Shown here: piece after piece, positions 37,877-47,959 of the stretch | How positions within the stretch are numbered: the first letter of the stretch is position 1 | Layout: every line of letters begins with the position of its first letter | Assembly: GCF_002362315.1 (NCBI RefSeq) | Contig: NZ_MTZV01000002.1 | Span: 124,001 to 188,000 of the forward strand | Direction: 5' to 3' | Length of the DNA stretch: 64,000 nt | From: Paraburkholderia acidicola | GTDB taxonomy: Bacteria > Pseudomonadota > Gammaproteobacteria > Burkholderiales > Burkholderiaceae | Program-made: the position numbers and the translations under genes | The notes under the pieces: generated by a model | Databases searched by the model: none | Told to the model about the DNA's origin: nothing | What the model saw: only the letters and a program-made list of their open reading frames with translations

Positions 37877-38704
37877 TCAGTAAGGGGTCGCCGTCGTGCG
37901 GGCGCCCTGCTCTTCGGCGCGCATCCGTTGCAGCGCGCGCAGGCAGTAGTAGCCGAACCAGAGCGCCGAAAACACGAGGATGAACGCATAGATCCAGATG
38001 GTCACCGCGGTCACCACCGGAAACAGCACAATCAGCCAGACCGACGATGCCCACAACAAGGTAGGCAGCGAGCCGAGCAAACCGCTCGCGACGCCGATCA
38101 GCAGCAACGGCAGCCGGTAGCGCCGGATCAGCGCACGCCGCTCGTCGGCGCTTGCATGCAGCGCAAGCGCATCGTAAGTCATCACGCGGTACGTGAGCCA
38201 GCCCCACAGTAGCGGCGGAATCAGCGCGAAGAACGGCGGCACGAGCCAGAGCGGCAACGTCACCACGAGCAGTACGAGACAGATCAGCGTCGTGAACAGC
38301 GAATGCGCGAGGCTACCGTACCATGTCCCGCCGCGCCGCATCTCGAGGCTCGTGAACTGCCGCTGCGACAGATGCCGGACCACGGCCGGCATCGATAGCG
38401 TGGCGATCAGCAGCAGTACGGAGACGACGATCAGCGGGATGGCGAGTGCGACGACGAGAAACGGCGCGATCACCGCATGCAGCGACGAAAACCCGAGCCA
38501 GTTGAACAGCCCGTACAGCGTCGTCGTGAACGACCAGCTATCGAGCCATGTACGCGCAACGCCGGTCAGCGTCTGCCAGAAGAACCAGAGAATCACGCCC
38601 CACACGACCGTTGCCGCCGCAAACGGCATAAAGGTCAGCCAGAGCATGCGCGGGTGGAGCGCACTCGTCAGCGCGCGCCCGAACGAGCGCAACAGATCAT
38701 TCAT
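37877..38704 (-). CDS. EI24/CysZ-like inner membrane protein
   Basis: Membrane protein of 275 residues with about six hydrophobic segments (for example WLTFMPFAAATVVWGVILWF and FLVVALAIPLIVVSVLLLI). Family EI24, which includes the sulfate permease CysZ. The start MNDLLRSFGRALTSALHPRM is typical for the betaproteobacterial subgroup. No cysteine-biosynthesis genes are nearby, so sulfate transport is not implied. The ATG at 38704 is preferred to an in-frame start at 38800, which would add 32 residues of non-family sequence. It is likely in one unit with the CinA-type gene downstream. Confidence 0.8.
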   Translation of the reverse strand: MNDLLRSFGRALTSALHPRMLWLTFMPFAAATVVWGVILWFFWQTLTGVARTWLDSWSFTTTLYGLFNWLGFSSLHAVIAPFLVVALAIPLIVVSVLLLIATLSMPAVVRHLSQRQFTSLEMRRGGTWYGSLAHSLFTTLICLVLLVVTLPLWLVPPFFALIPPLLWGWLTYRVMTYDALALHASADERRALIRRYRLPLLLIGVASGLLGSLPTLLWASSVWLIVLFPVVTAVTIWIYAFILVFSALWFGYYCLRALQRMRAEEQGARTTATPY

Positions 38705-38839
38705 GCGAGCCGGTGCCGGTGATTGAAGCGGTGAAAAGAATTGAACGAAGGTGTCACGGGGACAGGATAAACCACTCGCCCGGCACCCGGTAAACCGCAC
38801 GGCGACGTAAGCCGTGCGAGCGCGGCCGCACCGGTCCGT

Positions 38840-39838
38840 TCAGAGCGCCGCGGCATCCTTGCCTGATCCGCGCCGTTTCGCGGTGAGCCGCTTGCCGATC
38901 CGCACGAAGGCCAGCCCGTGCTGCGCCCAGAAACCATCGCCATAGCGCCGGCCATCGAGCTGGTCGCGAATCCCCGTCGGTTCCATCTCGCGGTTCCACG
39001 AGACGCTGCGAAACAGCATGTCCCACCATGGAAACAGTACGCCGAAGTTGCAGCCGTACTTGAGGCCCTCGTGCCCGTAGCCAATCGCATGATGCCGGCG
39101 ATGAAACGTCGGACTGACCAGCAACCGTTCGCCGAACCGGCCGAAGTACAGACGGATATTCGCGTGCTGGACGCTTTGCGCAAGGTTGGTGATAGCGACG
39201 AGGACGACGAACTGCGCGGGCGGCACACCGATCACCAGCGCGATCAGCGCAAAGAAACACGCCTGCATCAGATCGTCGAGCAGATGGTTACGGTCGTCGG
39301 TCCATAGCGACATCTGGCGCTGGCTGTGATGCACCGCGTGCAATTCCCACCAGATGCCGACACGATGTTGCCCGCGGTGATACCAGTACCCAGCGAAATC
39401 GAGCACCAGCAGATAGATCACGAATGTCACGAGCGGTTGCGTCGTGACGCCGGGCCACAGGTTGTCGATCTCGAAGTTCGCGATGTTGTGCAGCCGCAGC
39501 CAGCCCTGTACGTGATCGAACAGCGGTTGCAGCGCGAAGAAGAAAAACAGGTTCAGGATGCCGAGCTTCGCAATCCATGTATAGAGCACGTCGACACGCA
39601 CCGCCTTGCGGTTTTCCCATTTCTCGACCGGACGCAGCGCTTCGAGCGGCCGCAGTACCGCGTACATCGCCAGCACCTCGAACACGCCGACGATCACCCA
39701 GTACAGGCTGTCGTAGGTGTCTTCGTCGTAGCCCATCAGATCGAAGCGAAACAGCAGCGGCTGCACGATATCGACGTACAGCGTGGTCTGCACCGTCGAA
39801 ACGAAGCTGTCGAGCGCGGAGAAGATCAGCTGGAACAT
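38840..39838 (-). CDS. Sterol desaturase/fatty acid hydroxylase family protein
   Basis: Membrane diiron enzyme of 332 residues. The His clusters expected of the family are present: YWYHRGQHRVG, LHAVHHS and TFHRRHHAIGYGHEG. At least four hydrophobic segments precede and surround them. Members hydroxylate or desaturate fatty acids, sterols, hopanoids or carotenoids; the substrate here is not evident and may be a membrane lipid. The ATG at 39838 lies 53 bases after the stop of the upstream beta-propeller gene, and the EI24 gene follows, so three to four genes may share a transcript. Confidence 0.85.
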   Translation of the reverse strand: MFQLIFSALDSFVSTVQTTLYVDIVQPLLFRFDLMGYDEDTYDSLYWVIVGVFEVLAMYAVLRPLEALRPVEKWENRKAVRVDVLYTWIAKLGILNLFFFFALQPLFDHVQGWLRLHNIANFEIDNLWPGVTTQPLVTFVIYLLVLDFAGYWYHRGQHRVGIWWELHAVHHSQRQMSLWTDDRNHLLDDLMQACFFALIALVIGVPPAQFVVLVAITNLAQSVQHANIRLYFGRFGERLLVSPTFHRRHHAIGYGHEGLKYGCNFGVLFPWWDMLFRSVSWNREMEPTGIRDQLDGRRYGDGFWAQHGLAFVRIGKRLTAKRRGSGKDAAAL

Positions 39839-39891
39839 GGTGTCTGTCGTGCCTTACCGATCGTGCCGGTTGGTGCTTACTCGTGCCCGCA

Positions 39892-40905
39892 TCACGCGCC
39901 GTTCGGCGCCGTGACCGGTGCGCGGTCGTAGAAATAGATGCCGTGCGGCGAACGACCCACCGCGATAGTCTGGATCAGCTTGCGCGTGCTCAGGTCGATG
40001 ATGCCGACGTGCTTCGCGAAGCGGAACGTCACCCACAAATACCGCTTGTCTGCCGTGAGTTCCATGTCGTCCGGTCCTGGCATCAGGCCAGTGATATCGC
40101 CGACGTTGGTCAACGACTCTTCGTCGATGATGCTGATCGTACTCGCTACCCGGTTCGATACTGCGACGTGCCGGCCGTCCGCGAGCGAGCGGAAGTTATG
40201 CGCGCCCTTGCCGGTCGGGATCGTCTTGACGATGGTCTGGTTTCTCCAGTCCACCACCGCGACGTAATCGGCGCCGGTCATGCCAACCAGCAGGTACTTT
40301 TCGCCGGGGGTCATCCACAGGCCGGCCGGCACCTTGCCGAGTTTCATCTTCCACTTGATGGTCTGCGTCGGCAGATCGATCGCAGCCAGTTCGCCAGAAA
40401 CCTGCAGCGTTACAAATACGGTTTTGCTGTCGTTCGTGAACGCCATATGGCTTGGCATCACCGCGAGCGGCAGACGCTTCGCGAGCGTCGGGTCGCGTCC
40501 GTCGAAGTGATAGATGTCCAGACGGTCGAGCCGCAGCCCCGTCGTAACGAGCCATTTACGGTCGGGTGAAAAAACGATCTGGTAGGGATCTTCGATGTTT
40601 TCGATCCAGCGTTGCGGCTTGCCGGTTTTCGGATCGACGAACAACAGGTTGTTGGACACCGAATTCGCGACGATCAGCGACGCGTTGTCGGGCGTCGCCA
40701 TCAGATGGTGCGGCTCCTTGCCGGTCGGCACGGTCGACACCACCTGACGCGTGGCCTCGTCGATCAGGCTCAGCGTGGCTTCGCCGGAATTGAGCACGAT
40801 CACGTTGTTCGCGTGAACTGCCGGGGAAAACAGACCTGCTGCGGCAACCATCGCCGCACCCGCTGCGAACGTACCGGTCAAACGACGAAGAGAGAATATG
40901 GACAT
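39892..40905 (-). CDS. YncE-like secreted beta-propeller protein
   Basis: Periplasmic seven-bladed propeller of 337 residues. A signal peptide (MSIFSLRRLTGTFAAGAAMV, cut near VHANN) precedes repeated blades with the YVTN-type pattern, for example VIVLNSGEATLSLIDEATRQ, TPDNASLIVANSVSNN and DKRYLWVTFRFAKHVGIID. Relatives of YncE bind DNA, iron-related ligands or quinone-linked partners; no function can be fixed here. The ATG at 40905 is chosen because it starts a proper signal peptide; an upstream start at 40989 would bury it. Confidence 0.8.
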   Translation of the reverse strand: MSIFSLRRLTGTFAAGAAMVAAAGLFSPAVHANNVIVLNSGEATLSLIDEATRQVVSTVPTGKEPHHLMATPDNASLIVANSVSNNLLFVDPKTGKPQRWIENIEDPYQIVFSPDRKWLVTTGLRLDRLDIYHFDGRDPTLAKRLPLAVMPSHMAFTNDSKTVFVTLQVSGELAAIDLPTQTIKWKMKLGKVPAGLWMTPGEKYLLVGMTGADYVAVVDWRNQTIVKTIPTGKGAHNFRSLADGRHVAVSNRVASTISIIDEESLTNVGDITGLMPGPDDMELTADKRYLWVTFRFAKHVGIIDLSTRKLIQTIAVGRSPHGIYFYDRAPVTAPNGA

Positions 40906-41001
40906 GAAGAATGACTTCGAAGAACAGCCGTCATTGTAGAACGTTTGCCAGAGCGCGCGGTTGCCGGGGTTTGCTGCAATTAGCCGCAAACCCCGCTACG
41001 T

Positions 41002-44000
41002 TCAACGCTGCATCGATTCCCACACCTTGACGAGCCGCTTCACCGACACCGGCATCGGCGTACGCAGTTCCTGCGCGAACAGTGAAATGCGCAGTTCTTC
41101 GAGCAGCCAGCGAAACTCCGCAAGACGCGGATCGGCGACGCCACCGCGCTGCGCGAGCGCGCGTTGATAGTGCTGCAACAGCGGCTGGAATTCCGCCGAC
41201 TGCCGGGCATCGCGTGCCGAATCGGCTTTCAGCTTGTCGATGCGCAGCGCGATGCCCTTCAGATAGCGAGGAAAATGCGTGAGCTGCTGATACGGTGTAT
41301 CGATGACAAAGCGTTTTCCGATCAACGTATCGAGCTGGCTGCTGAGATCCGCATACGCCGCGCCGAACGACTTCGCCTGCACGAGTTTCTTCGCGGCCGC
41401 CGCGTACTCGCCGAGAATCTGCCCAACCAGCCGCGCGATCTCCTGAGCGAGCAACGTGAGGCGCCCCTTGCCTTCGTCACGGCGCGCGTGAAAACTCGCG
41501 TCGTCGTCGGGCAGCGGTTCTTGCAGGCACGCGCGATCGAGCGCGACGTCGATCAACTGGTCGCGCAATTCTTCCTGAGAGCCGCGCGGCATGAACTGCA
41601 TCGCCATCTCGCGCAACCCCGGCAGGTTCTTCTCAAGGTAGCGGATCGGCTCGCGCAACTGCAGCGCGAAGAGCCGCCGCAGACCCGCGCGATGGATGCG
41701 CGCAGCTTCATCGGGCGAATCGAATACCTCGACGTCGCAATGTGTGCCGCGATCGACGAGCGCCGGATAGCCGAACAGCGTCTGCCCGCCGCGGCGGATT
41801 TCGAGCAGTTCAGGCAGCTTGCCGAAATTCCAGGTGGTGAGGTTTTCGTAGAGCGCCGTGCCAGACGCCGTGCCTTCTTGCCGTGCGGTTTGTGGCGCCG
41901 CGGACGTGGGTTTGCCACGCGTCGCCGGTACTGGCAACGCTCCGGCTGCGGCACCGCGCGTACTCGCAGCAACACTGGCACCCCCACCCGCCACATCGGC
42001 AAGCGCAGCACCGGCCGCCCCCGCCGCAATCTGCTGAAAATGCTGCTGCGCCTGACCACCGAGTTCAGCGCGCAACTGCGCGAGATTGCGACCCATCGCG
42101 AGCTGTCGTCCGTGCTCGTCGACGACCTTGAAATTCATGAACAGGTGCGCCGCCAGCGTTTCGAGCTTGAAGTCCGCTTGCCGGACGGCGACCTGCGTCT
42201 GTTCGCGGATATCCGCGATCAACGTTTCGAGCAGACCGCCCGCGCCAAAACGCGGACCGCCGGTGCGTTCGACAAAACCCGCTGCGTATTCCGGCAGCGG
42301 CACGCAATGACGGCGCAGCTTCTGCGGCAGCGACTTCAGCAGCAACTGGGTCTTTTCCTTGATCATGCCCGGCACGAGCCACTCGCAGCGCCGTGCGTCG
42401 ACCTGGTTCAGCGCATACAGCGGCAGCGCGAGCGTCACGCCATCGCGCGGCGTGCCTGGCTCGAAGTGATACGTTAGTGTCATCTCGACACCCGACATCG
42501 TCATCCGCTTCGGGAACAGATCGGTGGTAACACCGGCAGCTTCGTGCCGCATCAGGTCATCGCGCGACAGATACAGCAGCCGCAAGCGCTCTTCCGGCTG
42601 CCCGCTCTTCTTCACCTCGTCGCGATACCAGCGCTCGAACGCGGCGCCCGTATGCATGCCCTGCGGAATCGCCTGATCGTAGAAGCCGAAAATCAGTTCG
42701 TCGTCGACCAGCACATCCTGACGACGCGACTTGTGTTCGAGCTGCTCGATATCGGCGAACAACTTGCGGTTATGTGCAAAGAACGCGAGCTTCGTGTCGA
42801 ATTCGCCTTCGACCAGCGCGCCGCGGATAAACAGCTCGCGCGCCCGCGCCGGGTCCTGTTTGCCGAAACTCACACGCCGCCGGTGATACACCGTCAGGCC
42901 GTACAGCACCGCCCGCTCGAACGCCGACACCTGGGCCGCGCGCTTTTCCCAGTGCGGCTCGGAGAGCGATTTCTTCAATAGATGCGCGCCGACCCGCTCG
43001 ATCCACTCCGGCTCGATCTTCGCGATACAGCGTGCGTACAGCCGGCTCGTCTCGACGAGTTCGGCGGCGATTACCCAGCGCCCTGCTTTCTTCACCAGCG
43101 CCGAACCCGGCCACAGGAAGAACTTGATACCGCGCGCGCCGAGGTAGTGCGGTTCGTCGTCGGCTTTCAGGCCGATATTGCCGAGCAGGCCCGTGAGCAA
43201 CGCGAGATGGATCTGCTCGAAGGTCGCTTCGGTTTCGTTCAGACGCCAGCCGTGTTCGCGCACTACCGTCAGCAGTTGCGAGTGCACGTCGCGCCATTCG
43301 CGCAAGCGCAGATGCGACAGGAAATTCGCGCGGCACGCGTCGGCCAACTGCCGGTTCGACTTCTTGTGCTCGATCGCTTCTTCGAACCACGCCCAGATCT
43401 TCAGCCACTGCAGGAATTCCGAACGCTCGTCGGCGAAACGCCGGTGCGCCTGATCGGCCTGCTCCTGCGCCTCGATCGGCCGGTCGCGCGGGTCCTGCAC
43501 CGAGAGTGCGCTCGCAATAATCAGCACCTCGCGCAACGCCTGCTGGTCGCGCGCGGCAAGAATCATCCGGCCGACCCGCGGATCGAGCGGCAAGCGCCCC
43601 AGCTCGCGGCCGAGCGGCGTCAGCGCGTTGTCGTCATCGACGGCGCCGAGTTCGTTCAGTAACTGGTAACCGTCGGCGATCGCGCGGCCCGGCGGCGGCT
43701 CGATAAACGGGAAGGTTTCAATTCCGGTCAGATGCAGCGACTTCATCCGCAGAATCACCGCCGCCAGCGACGAGCGCAGGATTTCCGGATCGGTGAAACG
43801 CACCCGCGCCTGGAAATCGGTCTCTTCGTAAAGACGGATACAGATACCGTCGGCCACCCGGCCGCAGCGGCCCGCGCGCTGGTTCGCCGCCGCTTGCGAG
43901 ATCGACTCGACCTGCAACTGCTCGACCTTGTTGCGGTACGAATAGCGCTTGACGCGCGCCAGCCCGGTATCGACCACATAGCGGATGCCCGGCACCGTCA

Positions 44001-45204
44001 GCGAAGTTTCGGCGACGTTGGTCGCGAGCACGATGCGCCGCGCGCTCGACGTGCGGAACACGCGTTCCTGCTCCGCCGCCGACAGCCGCGCGAACAGCGG
44101 CAGGATTTCCGTATGCGGTGGATGGTGCTTGCGCAGCGCTTCCGCGGCGTCGCGAATCTCGCGCTCGCCGGGCAGGAACACCAGCACGTCGCCCGGACCT
44201 TCGCGGCACAGCTCGTCGACCGCATCGACGATCGCCTCCATCAGATCGCGGTCGCGGCCCGCGCCGCCGCGGGCCCGCTCGCGGCCGGCCGTGCCTTCGG
44301 CGGCCTTCACCGCGGGGCTGTCTTCGGCGACCGGCCGGTAGCGCACCTCGACCGGATAGAGCCGGCCGCTCACCTCGATCACCGGCGCCGGCCGCTCGTC
44401 ACTGCCGAAGTGCCGCGCAAAACGGTCCGCGTCGATCGTGGCGGACGTGACGATCAGCTTCAGATCGGGCCGCTTCGGCAGGATCTCTTTCAGGTAGCCG
44501 AGCAGAAAATCGATGTTCAGGCTGCGCTCGTGTGCTTCGTCGATGATCAGCGTGTCGTACGCGCGCAGCAGCGGATCGGTCTGCGTTTCGGCCAGCAGGA
44601 TACCGTCGGTCATCAGCTTGACCGACGCGCCCGGAGCGAGATTGTCGGTGAAGCGCACCTTGTAGCCGACCACTTCGCCGAACGGCGTACCGAGTTCTTC
44701 GGCGATCCGGCGGCCGGTCGCGGACGCCGCGATACGCCGCGGCTGCGTGTGCCCGATCAGGCCCGAGCCGCCGGCGCCAAGACCGCGGCCAAGCGTAAGA
44801 CAGATTTTCGGCAACTGGGTCGTCTTGCCCGAACCGGTTTCACCACTGACGATCACGACCTGATTCCCGGCAATCGCACGCGCGATTTCGTCGCGCCGGC
44901 CGGAGACCGGCAGCGCTTCCGGGAAGGTGATCGGCGGGATCGGGTTCGGCTCGACGATGCGCGGCGCGCGCGGAGCGGGACGGTTGTTATTGCCCGTGGA
45001 TTTACCGGGCTCACCGGGCTGGCCAGACACTCCTGGCGCTCCAGATGGCCCACGGCGCGGCGGCTTCGACACATGCTTCGGCGCGTGCTGCTGCGGGCGC
45101 CGCGCGGGCGCCGTGTCGGGGCGGGGCTGCGCCGGCTTGTCTTGCCCGGCACCCGACGCATTTTTCGCATCCGGCGAAGCGGGACTTTTGGATACATTCG
45201 ACAT
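41002..45204 (-). CDS. hrpA: ATP-dependent RNA helicase HrpA
   Basis: Large DEAH-box helicase of 1400 residues, linked in other bacteria to mRNA processing and ribosome rescue on stalled messages. Motifs: Walker A GETGSGKTTQLPKI, DEAH box LIIDEAHERS, SAT motif VTSATIDADRF, motif VI NQRAGRCGRVADG. The long C-terminal half contains the OB-fold and the DUF3418 region typical of HrpA. An Ala/Gly-rich insertion ([16 protein letters not shown] and on) lies around residue 1070. The first 90 residues are a disordered Pro/Gln/Lys tail. The ATG at 45204 is eight bases from a -10 box shared with argA; no Shine-Dalgarno sequence is seen. Confidence 0.95.
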   Translation of the reverse strand: MSNVSKSPASPDAKNASGAGQDKPAQPRPDTAPARRPQQHAPKHVSKPPRRGPSGAPGVSGQPGEPGKSTGNNNRPAPRAPRIVEPNPIPPITFPEALPVSGRRDEIARAIAGNQVVIVSGETGSGKTTQLPKICLTLGRGLGAGGSGLIGHTQPRRIAASATGRRIAEELGTPFGEVVGYKVRFTDNLAPGASVKLMTDGILLAETQTDPLLRAYDTLIIDEAHERSLNIDFLLGYLKEILPKRPDLKLIVTSATIDADRFARHFGSDERPAPVIEVSGRLYPVEVRYRPVAEDSPAVKAAEGTAGRERARGGAGRDRDLMEAIVDAVDELCREGPGDVLVFLPGEREIRDAAEALRKHHPPHTEILPLFARLSAAEQERVFRTSSARRIVLATNVAETSLTVPGIRYVVDTGLARVKRYSYRNKVEQLQVESISQAAANQRAGRCGRVADGICIRLYEETDFQARVRFTDPEILRSSLAAVILRMKSLHLTGIETFPFIEPPPGRAIADGYQLLNELGAVDDDNALTPLGRELGRLPLDPRVGRMILAARDQQALREVLIIASALSVQDPRDRPIEAQEQADQAHRRFADERSEFLQWLKIWAWFEEAIEHKKSNRQLADACRANFLSHLRLREWRDVHSQLLTVVREHGWRLNETEATFEQIHLALLTGLLGNIGLKADDEPHYLGARGIKFFLWPGSALVKKAGRWVIAAELVETSRLYARCIAKIEPEWIERVGAHLLKKSLSEPHWEKRAAQVSAFERAVLYGLTVYHRRRVSFGKQDPARARELFIRGALVEGEFDTKLAFFAHNRKLFADIEQLEHKSRRQDVLVDDELIFGFYDQAIPQGMHTGAAFERWYRDEVKKSGQPEERLRLLYLSRDDLMRHEAAGVTTDLFPKRMTMSGVEMTLTYHFEPGTPRDGVTLALPLYALNQVDARRCEWLVPGMIKEKTQLLLKSLPQKLRRHCVPLPEYAAGFVERTGGPRFGAGGLLETLIADIREQTQVAVRQADFKLETLAAHLFMNFKVVDEHGRQLAMGRNLAQLRAELGGQAQQHFQQIAAGAAGAALADVAGGGASVAASTRGAAAGALPVPATRGKPTSAAPQTARQEGTASGTALYENLTTWNFGKLPELLEIRRGGQTLFGYPALVDRGTHCDVEVFDSPDEAARIHRAGLRRLFALQLREPIRYLEKNLPGLREMAMQFMPRGSQEELRDQLIDVALDRACLQEPLPDDDASFHARRDEGKGRLTLLAQEIARLVGQILGEYAAAAKKLVQAKSFGAAYADLSSQLDTLIGKRFVIDTPYQQLTHFPRYLKGIALRIDKLKADSARDARQSAEFQPLLQHYQRALAQRGGVADPRLAEFRWLLEELRISLFAQELRTPMPVSVKRLVKVWESMQR

Positions 45205-45212
45205 GGGGGCGC

Positions 45213-45220
45213 ATTATAAT
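45213..45220. promoter_or_regulatory. Palindromic -10 box shared by hrpA and argA
   Basis: ATTATAAT is its own reverse complement, so it offers TATAAT to both strands (45215-45220 plus, 45218-45213 minus). The argA ATG begins seven bases after it on the plus strand and the hrpA ATG eight bases after it on the minus strand. The gap between the two start codons is only 23 bases. -35 boxes are weak (TTGAGA with a 15-base spacer for hrpA). Confidence 0.55.
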
Positions 45221-45227
45221 CCCGGGC

Positions 45228-46607
45228 ATGAATTCTCAACCCGACCTCGTCCCCGCGCCCGAGAGCGTTCCGGCGGCCCCCCAAGCCCTGGAATCCGACT
45301 TGCCGCATGCGCAATTTGTCGACTGGATGCGTTCGGTCGCCCCCTATATTCACGAGTTCCGGAACAAGACGTTCGTCGTCGGGTTCGGCGGCGAAGTGGT
45401 GCACGAGGGCCTGCTCAGTGCGCTCGTCTCCGACATCGCGCTGCTGCAGGCGATGGGCATCCAGATCGTGCTGGTACACGGCTCACGCCCGCAGGTCGAA
45501 GAGCAGATGAGCCTGCACGGCGTCGAATCCGAGTTCTCGCACGGCATGCGCATCACCGATGCCCGCGCGCTCGAATCCGCGAAAGAAGCCGCCGGCGAAG
45601 TGCGCCTCGACATCGAAGCCGCGATCAGCCAGGGCTTGCCGAACACGCCGATGGCGCATGCGCACATCAGCGTCGTGTCCGGCAACTTCGTCACCGCGCG
45701 GCCGGTCGGGATTCTCGACGGCGTCGATTTCGCGCACACCGGTGTCGTGCGCAAGATCGACGCGGATTCGATCCGCCATTCGCTGGCAAGCCGCAAGCTC
45801 GTGTTGCTGTCGCCGCTCGGTTTCTCGCCGACCGGCGAAGCGTTCAATCTGTCGATGGAAGACGTTGCGTCCGCCGCGGCCATCGCGCTGCGCGCCGACA
45901 AGATCGTGTTTCTCACCGAAACGCCCGGTCTGATGGACGACCAGAGCGAGCTGATCCGCGAACTGTCGCTCGACGACGCTTTCAAACTGCATGAAAGCGG
46001 CGAAGTCACTGGCGACGCGGGCTTCTATTTGAAGCACTCGATCCGCGCGTGCCGCGGCGGAGTCGCACGGGCGCACATCATTCCATACGCGCTCGACGGC
46101 AGCCTGCTGCTCGAACTGTTCCTGCACGATGGCGTCGGCACGATGATCTCGTACGAGAATCTGGAAAGCCTGCGCGAAGCGACGCCGGACGACGTCGGCG
46201 GCCTCCTGACGCTGATCGAGCCGCTCGAAACCGACGGCACGCTCGTGCGGCGCGATCGCCACCAGATCGAACGCGACATCGACCACTTCTCGGTGATCGA
46301 GCACGATGCGGTGCTATTCGGCTGCGCGGCGCTCTATCCGTATCCGCAGGAGCGCATCGGCGAAATGGCGTGCCTGACGGTCGCACCGGAAGCGCAAGGT
46401 TCCGGCGACGGCGAGCGGTTGCTCAAGCGCATCGAGCAGCGCGCGCGGGCCCGCGGTCTCACGCGCATCTTCGTGCTGACGACCCGCACCGAACACTGGT
46501 TCCTCAAACGCGGCTTTGTAAAGGCAACGGTCGACGACCTGCCCGAAGATCGCCGTCGTCTATATAACTGGCAGCGCAAGTCACTTGTGCTGATGAAGCA
46601 GCTCTGA
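45228..46607 (+). CDS. argA: N-acetylglutamate synthase (amino-acid acetyltransferase)
   Basis: First step of arginine synthesis, acetylating glutamate with acetyl-CoA. 459 residues: an amino-acid-kinase-like domain (about 30-300; [25 protein letters not shown]) and a GNAT domain (about 310-450; [20 protein letters not shown] binds acetyl-Co[12 protein letters not shown]). The ATG at 45228 gives the usual betaproteobacterial N-terminus ([13 protein letters not shown]). An in-frame start at 45045 would run through the hrpA coding region. No Shine-Dalgarno sequence is present and a -10 box ends seven bases before the ATG, so the mRNA is probably leaderless. Confidence 0.95.
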   Translation: MNSQPDLVPAPESVPAAPQALESDLPHAQFVDWMRSVAPYIHEFRNKTFVVGFGGEVVHEGLLSALVSDIALLQAMGIQIVLVHGSRPQVEEQMSLHGVESEFSHGMRITDARALESAKEAAGEVRLDIEAAISQGLPNTPMAHAHISVVSGNFVTARPVGILDGVDFAHTGVVRKIDADSIRHSLASRKLVLLSPLGFSPTGEAFNLSMEDVASAAAIALRADKIVFLTETPGLMDDQSELIRELSLDDAFKLHESGEVTGDAGFYLKHSIRACRGGVARAHIIPYALDGSLLLELFLHDGVGTMISYENLESLREATPDDVGGLLTLIEPLETDGTLVRRDRHQIERDIDHFSVIEHDAVLFGCAALYPYPQERIGEMACLTVAPEAQGSGDGERLLKRIEQRARARGLTRIFVLTTRTEHWFLKRGFVKATVDDLPEDRRRLYNWQRKSLVLMKQL

Positions 46608-46668
46608 GCACCGCATACGCGGCACAGGCGCGACTGCCACCCCACATCGATTACAGGAGAAGCACAGC

Positions 46669-46947
46669 ATGGCTCGTTTGGTTCAATGCGCGAAGCTCGG
46701 CAAGGAAGCCGAAGGCCTCGATTTCCCGCCGCTACCCGGCGAACTCGGCAAACGGATTTACGAGGGCATCTCGAAGGAAGCCTGGCAGGCATGGCTCAAG
46801 CAGCAGACCATGCTGATCAACGAAAACCGCCTGAACATGGCCGATCCGCGCGCGCGCCAGTATCTGATGAAGCAGACCGAAAAGTTCTTCTTCGGCGAAG
46901 GTGCCGATCAGGCGTCGGGGTTCGTGCCGCCGTCGCAAAGCGAATAA
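46669..46947 (+). CDS. yggX: Fe(2+)-trafficking / oxidative damage protection protein
   Basis: Small cytosolic protein of 92 residues that protects iron-sulfur clusters and helps iron handling. The opening [20 protein letters not shown] with its single conserved Cys, followed by [19 protein letters not shown] and [16 protein letters not shown], is diagnostic of YggX. ATG at 46669 follows CAGGAGAAGC. It lies 61 bases after argA on the same strand. Its last 40 bases overlap the 3' end of the convergent TetR gene. Confidence 0.95.
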   Translation: MARLVQCAKLGKEAEGLDFPPLPGELGKRIYEGISKEAWQAWLKQQTMLINENRLNMADPRARQYLMKQTEKFFFGEGADQASGFVPPSQSE

Positions 46948-47711
46948 GCCGTACCGCGGTGGCCGCGACGCGGCTCACCGCCCCGCCGGCTTCTCTTCGC
47001 ACCGAGCAGAGGAAGCGGCGGAATCTGGCGATCGTCCACCCCGGACAGCAGCGCCGCCAGCATGATCCTCGACGCGACCTGACGACTTCTGCGAATCTGC
47101 GCTTTCGATGTCGGGTTGTTCATGAAAGACATCGCAGCGACATACTCGGTGACATGCAGCAACGCGTCGTATAGCAGTGGATCGACTTTCGGATATCCGA
47201 GCGCTTCTGCCCGCTTCGTGAACGCTTCGTTCAAGTAGGCCACCGTGCGGTCGCGATGGGCGCTCGCGGGCGAATTCAGATCGTGTATCTCGCGGTATAG
47301 CGCGCCTATTACCGCTGCGTCTTCGCTCTGCCACTCGAAGAAAGCATCGAGCCCGTACTCGACCAGTTCATGCAGCGAGCTGGCTCTCGCCATGGCCTGC
47401 GTCACCGATTCCGCCAACCCCGCCTTGAGTCTCGCAATCAGTTCGTCGAACACCTCACGTTTATCGTCGAACAACCGGTAGAACGTGGGGCGCGAAATCT
47501 TCGCGGCCACCAGCAACTGTTCGACGGAACTGCGATGAAAGCCATGCTCGGCGTAGACGCTTCTCGCCGCATCGATCACCAGTTCACGCAACTCCTGCCC
47601 TGAAGGTTCGTCTGCGGACGGACGTCCTGGCCTGCGTGCTTTGGGTTCAGCCTTTTTCGTTGTCCTGGTGCGGCGCACCGCATCGGGTGGGGAAGTCGAC
47701 ATCGGGGTCAT
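46908..47711 (-). CDS. TetR-family transcription regulator
   Basis: Repressor-type protein of about 267 residues. After a Lys/Arg/Pro-rich lead (about 1-45) comes the TetR helix-turn-helix: [20 protein letters not shown] then [19 protein letters not shown]. The ligand-binding region follows. The last 30 residues ([17 protein letters not shown] and on) are basic, unlike family tails, and are encoded where the gene overlaps yggX. Start could be the ATG at 47711 or at 47702; neither ribosome site is ideal. It is divergent from the GMC dehydrogenase operon, and a palindrome 30 bases upstream of its own start occurs again before that operon, so it is the likely regulator of both. Confidence 0.88.
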   Translation of the reverse strand: MTPMSTSPPDAVRRTRTTKKAEPKARRPGRPSADEPSGQELRELVIDAARSVYAEHGFHRSSVEQLLVAAKISRPTFYRLFDDKREVFDELIARLKAGLAESVTQAMARASSLHELVEYGLDAFFEWQSEDAAVIGALYREIHDLNSPASAHRDRTVAYLNEAFTKRAEALGYPKVDPLLYDALLHVTEYVAAMSFMNNPTSKAQIRRSRQVASRIMLAALLSGVDDRQIPPLPLLGAKRSRRGGEPRRGHRGTAYSLCDGGTNPDA

Positions 47712-47741
47712 CGCCTCAGCAAACACATACACGGCGCAAAT

Positions 47742-47872
47742 CATAACATCCGCGTTATGTTATCTGGCATATCGCCGGGCATCTCAGTGTCTTCCCCTAG
47801 GCAACTGCAAAATTCTTGTTCAATCGAAACACCACTGTTACGATTGCCGTCAATAATAACAATGCTGTTACG
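47742..47872. promoter_or_regulatory. Two operator-like palindromes between tetR-type gene and GMC operon
   Basis: CATAAC-N6-GTTATG at 47742-47759 and AATAAC-N6-GTTACG at 47855-47872 share one architecture (10 of 12 arm bases). The second also contains a perfect TAACA-4-TGTTA. A half site TGTTACG at 47836-47842 repeats the right arm 30 bases from 47866-47872. One full site lies close to each gene's start. Binding by the adjacent TetR protein is inference. Confidence 0.6.
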
Positions 47873-47959
47873 TTAAAACGCACGAAAAGGCCGCACCAGG
47901 GCGCGGTTGCGTGGCGCCGAAGCACATCTCGGGACACGAGATATCTGAGAGGAGCATCC

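Noticed and set aside
43732..45219. 495-codon open frame on the plus strand opposite hrpA
   Set aside because: Antisense shadow of hrpA; composition is typical of complement reading and no motifs are visible.
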